A stretch of DNA of 7,822 bases from Bacillota bacterium. GTDB taxonomy: Bacteria > Bacillota > Clostridia > Oscillospirales > Ruminococcaceae. A program made the position numbers and the translations under genes. The stretch covers positions 1-7,822 of the forward strand of contig JAEXAZ010000012.1 in NCBI GenBank assembly GCA_023394255.1. The letters run 5' to 3'. Below, one piece after another: positions 4,765 to 7,822 of this stretch. Under the pieces are notes generated by a model. The model did no database searches and had not been told where the DNA came from. It saw nothing but the letters and a program-made list of their open reading frames with translations. How positions within the stretch are numbered: the first letter of the stretch is position 1; every line of letters begins with the position of its first letter.

Positions 4765-5133
4765 TTACAGCTTTGCGCCGCACTGATTACAGTAGAGGCT
4801 CCCGCTGCGCTGCTCCGCTTTGCAGACGGGGCAGCGCAGCCCAAAATTGTTCCGCAGAAGGGTAAGGTCGCCATCCGACGCATGCGCGGCCTCGCCCTGT
4901 TCCGCCGTCTTGCCAAGCTCCTGCCTCAGCTCGAATACACTGGCGCAGGAAGGGCAGGTTGCAATGTAAACGCTGTGAAAACGGAACAGCGGAATAAAAA
5001 ACGCATGAAAGTAATCATAATGGCGGCAGAGATGAAAGGTGCCGCTTTTGCCGCAGACGGGACAGATTGTCCCGGAAATTTGGCCGGCGGGTACTACTTT
5101 GGAATTTGAACCGAATATACCTATAAAGAACAT
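4765..5133 (-). CDS. Double zinc-ribbon protein of unknown function
   Basis: This 122-residue protein carries two four-cysteine zinc sites: C24xxC27 with C60xxC63, and a compact C-terminal ribbon C101xxC104 with C115xxC118. The N-terminus (MFFIGIFGSNSKV) and the aromatic stretch between the first cysteine pairs (about 39-58, with FHAFFIPLFRFHS) match a widespread small Firmicutes protein type annotated only as zinc-ribbon domain protein; I know no function for it. The stretch is aromatic but not clearly transmembrane. The ATG at 5133 is preferred: GGAGG (5139-5143 on the minus strand) is five bases upstream, and the product then begins with the usual MFFI. A TTG at 5145 would add four residues and would occupy the ribosome site. 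The gene is transcribed divergently from the GHL10 lipoprotein gene and has a hairpin in its leader. Confidence 0.85.
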   Translation of the reverse strand: MFFIGIFGSNSKVVPAGQISGTICPVCGKSGTFHLCRHYDYFHAFFIPLFRFHSVYIATCPSCASVFELRQELGKTAEQGEAAHASDGDLTLLRNNFGLRCPVCKAEQRSGSLYCNQCGAKL

Positions 5134-5148
5134 GGCTGCCTCCAATCC

Positions 5149-5180
5149 ATCCTGGCCGCCGGTGTTTCACCGGACAGGAT
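5149..5180 (-). promoter_or_regulatory. Hairpin in the 5' leader of the zinc-ribbon gene
   Basis: Two nested arms: outer ATCCTG (5149-5154) with CAGGAT (5175-5180), inner CCGGTG (5159-5164) with CACCGG (5168-5173), a 3-base loop, and an asymmetric internal loop of four against one base. In the minus-strand transcript it ends only about five bases before the ribosome site, so it could influence translation start or mRNA stability. It has no T-tract and matches no riboswitch I know. Confidence 0.55.
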
Positions 5181-5196
5181 AAGGTCTCTACAGAAG

Positions 5197-5224
5197 AGTG
5201 TATACGATATGTTGAAAAAGTCAA
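5197..5224 (-). promoter_or_regulatory. Probable promoter of the zinc-ribbon gene
   Basis: On the minus strand TTGACT (5219-5224), 16 bases, then TACACT (5197-5202). The -35 is good and the -10 moderate (shifting to TATACA would make the spacer too short). The leader would be about 57 bases and would contain the hairpin at 5149-5180. Confidence 0.5.
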
Positions 5225-5251
5225 CACCAAAGAGAGAATTCCTGAATACTA

Positions 5252-5280
5252 TTGACCATTTTAGTCGAAACGTGTAATAT
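5252..5280 (+). promoter_or_regulatory. Promoter of the GHL10 lipoprotein gene
   Basis: TTGACC (5252-5257), a 17-base spacer and TAATAT (5275-5280), a close match to the housekeeping consensus. The start is near 5287, with a leader of about 29 bases carrying GAGGAAAGGG (5299-5308). Confidence 0.75.
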
Positions 5281-5315
5281 TGTAATGAATTGCGATGTGA
5301 GGAAAGGGACAGAAT

Positions 5316-6782
5316 ATGAAACGATTTTTTTCCGTTATACTATCGGTAATTTTAGTGCTTGGTGCGTCCGGATGCGCACAGCGTTCCGGTGAAAGCACTG
5401 TACATACAGACGCTCAGCAATCGGCCCCGGTTCTGGAAAGGCCGTCGTCACAAACTGTATATGGCGGGGAGCAGCCCCCGGCGGACGAAAAGGTAGTGCT
5501 GGATGAAGCCGCTGCGGAATCCTCCGGGACATCGGAGCCGGCGTCATCCGAAGCGCAGGAGGAGTCGCCCTCCGATCCTGCTTTTTTTTCGGAAACTTCC
5601 TCGCAGGCGGTTTCCGGACCCGCGCAGGAACCCGAGCCTCAAAGCTCCGAGGCAAGCCCTGGGACGCAGGAAACCGAAGTGCTCGCGGCGAATCCTGTGT
5701 TCCATGAGGTGCGGGCCGTCTGGCTTTCCTATCTGACCCTGGAGCCGATGGTGAAAAATAAAACCAAAGCGGAGTTTACCGCGAATATTGATCGGGCGTT
5801 TGCCAATGTGGCCGAAACGGGATTCAATACGGTCTTTGTGCATGTCCGCCCGTTTGGCGACGCCCTCTACGACTCTTCTTACTACCCATGGTCTTATCTT
5901 CTGAGCGGCACAGAGGGAAAGAATCCCGGTTATGACCCGCTGAAAATTATGTGCGAGCTGGCGGACAGCCATGGGCTGCGCATTGAGGCATGGATTAACC
6001 CTTATCGTGTGCGTGCAAGCGGAAGCAGGGAACTGGCCTCGGACAACCAGGCGAAGAAGTGGATCGCCTCGGGAAATGACGGCGCGCTGGAGTGGAACGG
6101 CGGCGTCTATTATAATCCGGGCAGCGCCGATGCGCGCAAGCTGATTGTCAACGGCGTGAAGGAAATCGTGAAAAATTACAATGTGGACGGCATCCACTTT
6201 GACGATTATTTCTATCCTGCCACGGACATGTCTTTTGATCAGGCGACCTATCAGGCGTCCGGCAGTTCCAAATCGCAGGCGGACTGGAGACGGGAAAATG
6301 TCAACATCCTGGTGCGCGAGGTTTATGCCGCCATCAAGAAGATCGACAACTCCTGCGTATTCGGCATCAGCCCGCAGGGCAATATGAAAAACAACTATGA
6401 CGCGCAGTTCATCGACTGTGCGAAATGGCTTGCCAATAAGGGCTATGTGGATTATATCTGCCCGCAGATCTATTTCGGCTTTGAGAATTCGGGGCTTCCT
6501 TACGCGGAAACAGTCGATGCGTGGAACCGCATGATTAAAGTGTCCGGCATCGACCTGTACATCGGGATTGCCGGCTATAAGCTCGGCCAGGCCGACCAGT
6601 GGGCGGGAGCGGGCCAGAATGAATGGGTCGGCACAACGGATATTCTTGCCCGCATGGTTAAGACGGCAAGAAACGGCTCCCACTACGGCGGCGCGGCAAT
6701 TTACAGTTATGATTCCCTTTATCTGACCAATACCGCGCAGGTGAAGGCGGAACATACCAATCTCAAAAAGCTGTTCCGCTGA
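5316..6782 (+). CDS. Lipoprotein with family-10-like glycosyl hydrolase (GHL10/DUF187) domain
   Basis: A 488-residue surface lipoprotein. The signal peptide (MKRFF, hydrophobic core) ends in the lipobox ASGC with C20 as the lipidated residue. Residues 21-128 form a low-complexity Ser/Glu/Pro/Gln linker that would span the wall. From about 129 the GHL10 (DUF187) barrel begins with HEVRAVWLSYLTLEP, followed by NVAETGFNTVFVHVRPFGDALY, the substrate-cleft motif IEAWINPYRV, the acidic motif DGIHFDDYFYP (291-301), FGISPQGN, and YVDYICPQIYF. It resembles Bacillus YngK; the distant Escherichia coli relative DigH (YddW) hydrolyses peptidoglycan glycan strands lacking stem peptides, so a wall or surface-glycan substrate is plausible but unproven here. 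The ATG follows GAGGAAAGGG by about seven bases. It is divergent from the zinc-ribbon gene and followed 124 bases later by a second protein of the same architecture. Confidence 0.93.
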   Translation: MKRFFSVILSVILVLGASGCAQRSGESTVHTDAQQSAPVLERPSSQTVYGGEQPPADEKVVLDEAAAESSGTSEPASSEAQEESPSDPAFFSETSSQAVSGPAQEPEPQSSEASPGTQETEVLAANPVFHEVRAVWLSYLTLEPMVKNKTKAEFTANIDRAFANVAETGFNTVFVHVRPFGDALYDSSYYPWSYLLSGTEGKNPGYDPLKIMCELADSHGLRIEAWINPYRVRASGSRELASDNQAKKWIASGNDGALEWNGGVYYNPGSADARKLIVNGVKEIVKNYNVDGIHFDDYFYPATDMSFDQATYQASGSSKSQADWRRENVNILVREVYAAIKKIDNSCVFGISPQGNMKNNYDAQFIDCAKWLANKGYVDYICPQIYFGFENSGLPYAETVDAWNRMIKVSGIDLYIGIAGYKLGQADQWAGAGQNEWVGTTDILARMVKTARNGSHYGGAAIYSYDSLYLTNTAQVKAEHTNLKKLFR

Positions 6783-6808
6783 GCTTTTTGCAGCATAAAA
6801 CCTGCCTT

Positions 6809-6844
6809 GCGGTCTTCCGGTTCCGCTGTGATCAGGAAGACCGC
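6809..6844 (+). other. Intercistronic hairpin between the two GHL10-type genes
   Basis: Perfect 10-bp inverted repeat GCGGTCTTCC (6809-6818) and GGAAGACCGC (6835-6844) with a 16-base loop. It is followed by GGACATTGATTTTAC, which is not a proper T-tract, so full termination is doubtful. No promoter is seen in the 124-base gap, so it may be an intercistronic stabiliser or partial terminator that sets the ratio of the two products. Confidence 0.6.
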
Positions 6845-6906
6845 GGACATTGATTTTACACGAACATCATGAAGGCAGCGGACGCTGTCTGTGGGGAGGC
6901 AACCAA

Positions 6907-7822
6907 GTGGCACATCAAACTCCCAATCGCAAAACGATAGCGATCGTCCTGTCAGCAGTATTCATTGCGATTACGATGCTGACGGGCGTTTTGGCTTCTT
7001 TGAAAAATAACCCCTATCAGGTGGACAAGCCTGTCGTGGAATCCGAGTCTTCGTCTGTCTCGCTCCCTTCTGATGAGGAGAGCGGGCCGGAAGACAGCAT
7101 TCCTGATTCTTCGGAAGAAAGCCGGCCGGAGGGCAGCGCGTCCGAAGAAAATTCCGAACCGGAGGATGCGGATGAGCCGGACGAGGACGAAACGGTCTAT
7201 TATAATGTCCCCGATGAGATGCGGGCGGTCATGCTCGTGGCCGGGCGCGACTATCTGACGTCGCCGGAGACCACTGACCGCGCAACAATCGCGGGCCAGA
7301 TTGACCAGGCTTTGAACGCGGCAAAGGAACTGACGATGAATACCATCATCGTCGATACCAAGTATCAGGATCAGGTGCTGTTCAGTTCCAGGACGCTTTC
7401 CCAGGCGGAGGTGGATCTCGACTGCACCGACTATATCACGACAAAAGCGCGCGATTTGGGCTTTTATGTTTATGCGACCTATGATGTGACCGACGGCATG
7501 GCCGGGAACGGCTATGTGCGCCTTTCCAATTCGGACGGAGATACGCTCGACGCCGTCGCGGAGAGCGTTGGTGCCTTTGCGGAAAAATACAAATTTGACG
7601 GGATTCTGCTGAACAATTATTATAATACTGCCAGCGGCGGCAGTTATGCGCAATATCTGCAGAGCGGCGGCGGTATGGGCTACCAGAATTATCTGCGGCA
7701 GGTGCCCGCGGCTCTGGTGGACACAGCCGTCAAATCCATCCGCAGCCACGCTCCCGGCACACAGGTGGGACTGTTGGCGGAGGCGGTATGGCAGAACGCA
7801 GCCGACGATCCGGAGGGGACGG
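6907..7822 (+). CDS. Membrane-anchored divergent GHL10-like protein (3' end outside window)
   Basis: An open frame of 305 codons runs from GTG at 6907 to the window end without a stop. GGGGAGG (6893-6899) lies seven bases before the GTG, and no in-frame ATG offers a better start. The product has an N-terminal hydrophobic anchor (about residues 10-30, no lipobox cysteine), a strongly acidic Ser/Glu/Pro/Asp linker (about 37-98), and then a domain that aligns by eye with the upstream GHL10 protein: DEMRAVMLVAGRDYLT (103-118) against HEVRAVWLSYLTLEP, AAKELTMNTIIVDTK, and KFDGILLNNYYNT (229-241) against DGIHFDDYFYP. The acidic pair of that motif is replaced by Asn-Asn, so catalysis may be lost or altered. 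It is probably cotranscribed with the upstream gene and acts at the same cell surface. The remaining C-terminal part is not visible. Confidence 0.85.
   Translation, partial: MAHQTPNRKTIAIVLSAVFIAITMLTGVLASLKNNPYQVDKPVVESESSSVSLPSDEESGPEDSIPDSSEESRPEGSASEENSEPEDADEPDEDETVYYNVPDEMRAVMLVAGRDYLTSPETTDRATIAGQIDQALNAAKELTMNTIIVDTKYQDQVLFSSRTLSQAEVDLDCTDYITTKARDLGFYVYATYDVTDGMAGNGYVRLSNSDGDTLDAVAESVGAFAEKYKFDGILLNNYYNTASGGSYAQYLQSGGGMGYQNYLRQVPAALVDTAVKSIRSHAPGTQVGLLAEAVWQNAADDPEGT

Noticed and set aside
5544..6755. A 403-codon minus-strand frame opposite the GHL10 lipoprotein gene
   Set aside because: It is a codon-bias mirror image of the real gene. It has no ribosome site or family motif, and the plus-strand frame has lipobox and GHL10 motifs.
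6952..7749. A 265-codon minus-strand frame near the window end
   Set aside because: It lies opposite the truncated GHL10-like gene, which has a strong ribosome site, an anchor, a linker and a recognisable domain.

Overview
The window looks like chromosomal DNA from a spore-forming, anaerobic, low-to-mid GC Firmicute, most likely a Clostridia member of the Oscillospiraceae/Ruminococcaceae type. This is inferred from the gene set (Obg, Mini-RNase III, YitT, reverse rubrerythrin, DUF1836, Ser/Glu-rich linkers on surface proteins), the strong purine-rich Shine-Dalgarno sites and the housekeeping promoter shapes. No phage, insertion sequence, tRNA, rRNA or CRISPR array is visible. Coding is dense, and no gene-free stretch exceeds about 270 bases.

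Left part (1-1666): the 3' end of obgE, mrnC (Mini-RNase III, 23S rRNA end maturation) and a YitT-family membrane protein form one tightly packed operon. It has an 11-base gap, then a one-base stop/start overlap, and closes at a strong intrinsic terminator. Obg and MrnC are both ribosome-biogenesis factors.

Spore and oxidative-stress part (1668-2832): a 69-residue asparagine-rich basic protein lies on the minus strand. It has its own hairpin and a promoter that matches the forespore sigma-G type. This is the least explained item in the window and a candidate undescribed spore protein. Divergent to it is a reverse rubrerythrin (rubredoxin domain first, diiron domain second). It has a textbook -35/-10 promoter and a perfect 7-1-7 palindrome of PerR/Fur type just after the -10, then a strong terminator.

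Central part (2954-4746): a DUF1836 protein (minus) and a hemolysin III/PAQR-family membrane protein (plus, TTG start) are divergent. Their promoters are back to back, the two -35 boxes sit in the arms of one perfect inverted repeat, and a second perfect inverted repeat encloses the -10 of the plus-strand promoter. A short ComEA-like membrane-anchored helix-hairpin-helix protein follows from its own promoter. It converges on a zinc-ribbon gene across a bidirectional terminator.

Right part (4765-7822): a double zinc-ribbon protein (minus, with a structured leader) is divergent from a lipoprotein with a family-10-like glycosyl hydrolase (GHL10/DUF187) domain. Immediately downstream is a second protein of the same architecture (membrane anchor, acidic Ser/Glu linker, GHL10-like domain), cut off by the window end. 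It has lost the acidic residues of the best conserved GHL10 motif. The pair suggests a cell-envelope job, perhaps on peptidoglycan or another surface glycan, with one likely active and one possibly non-catalytic member.
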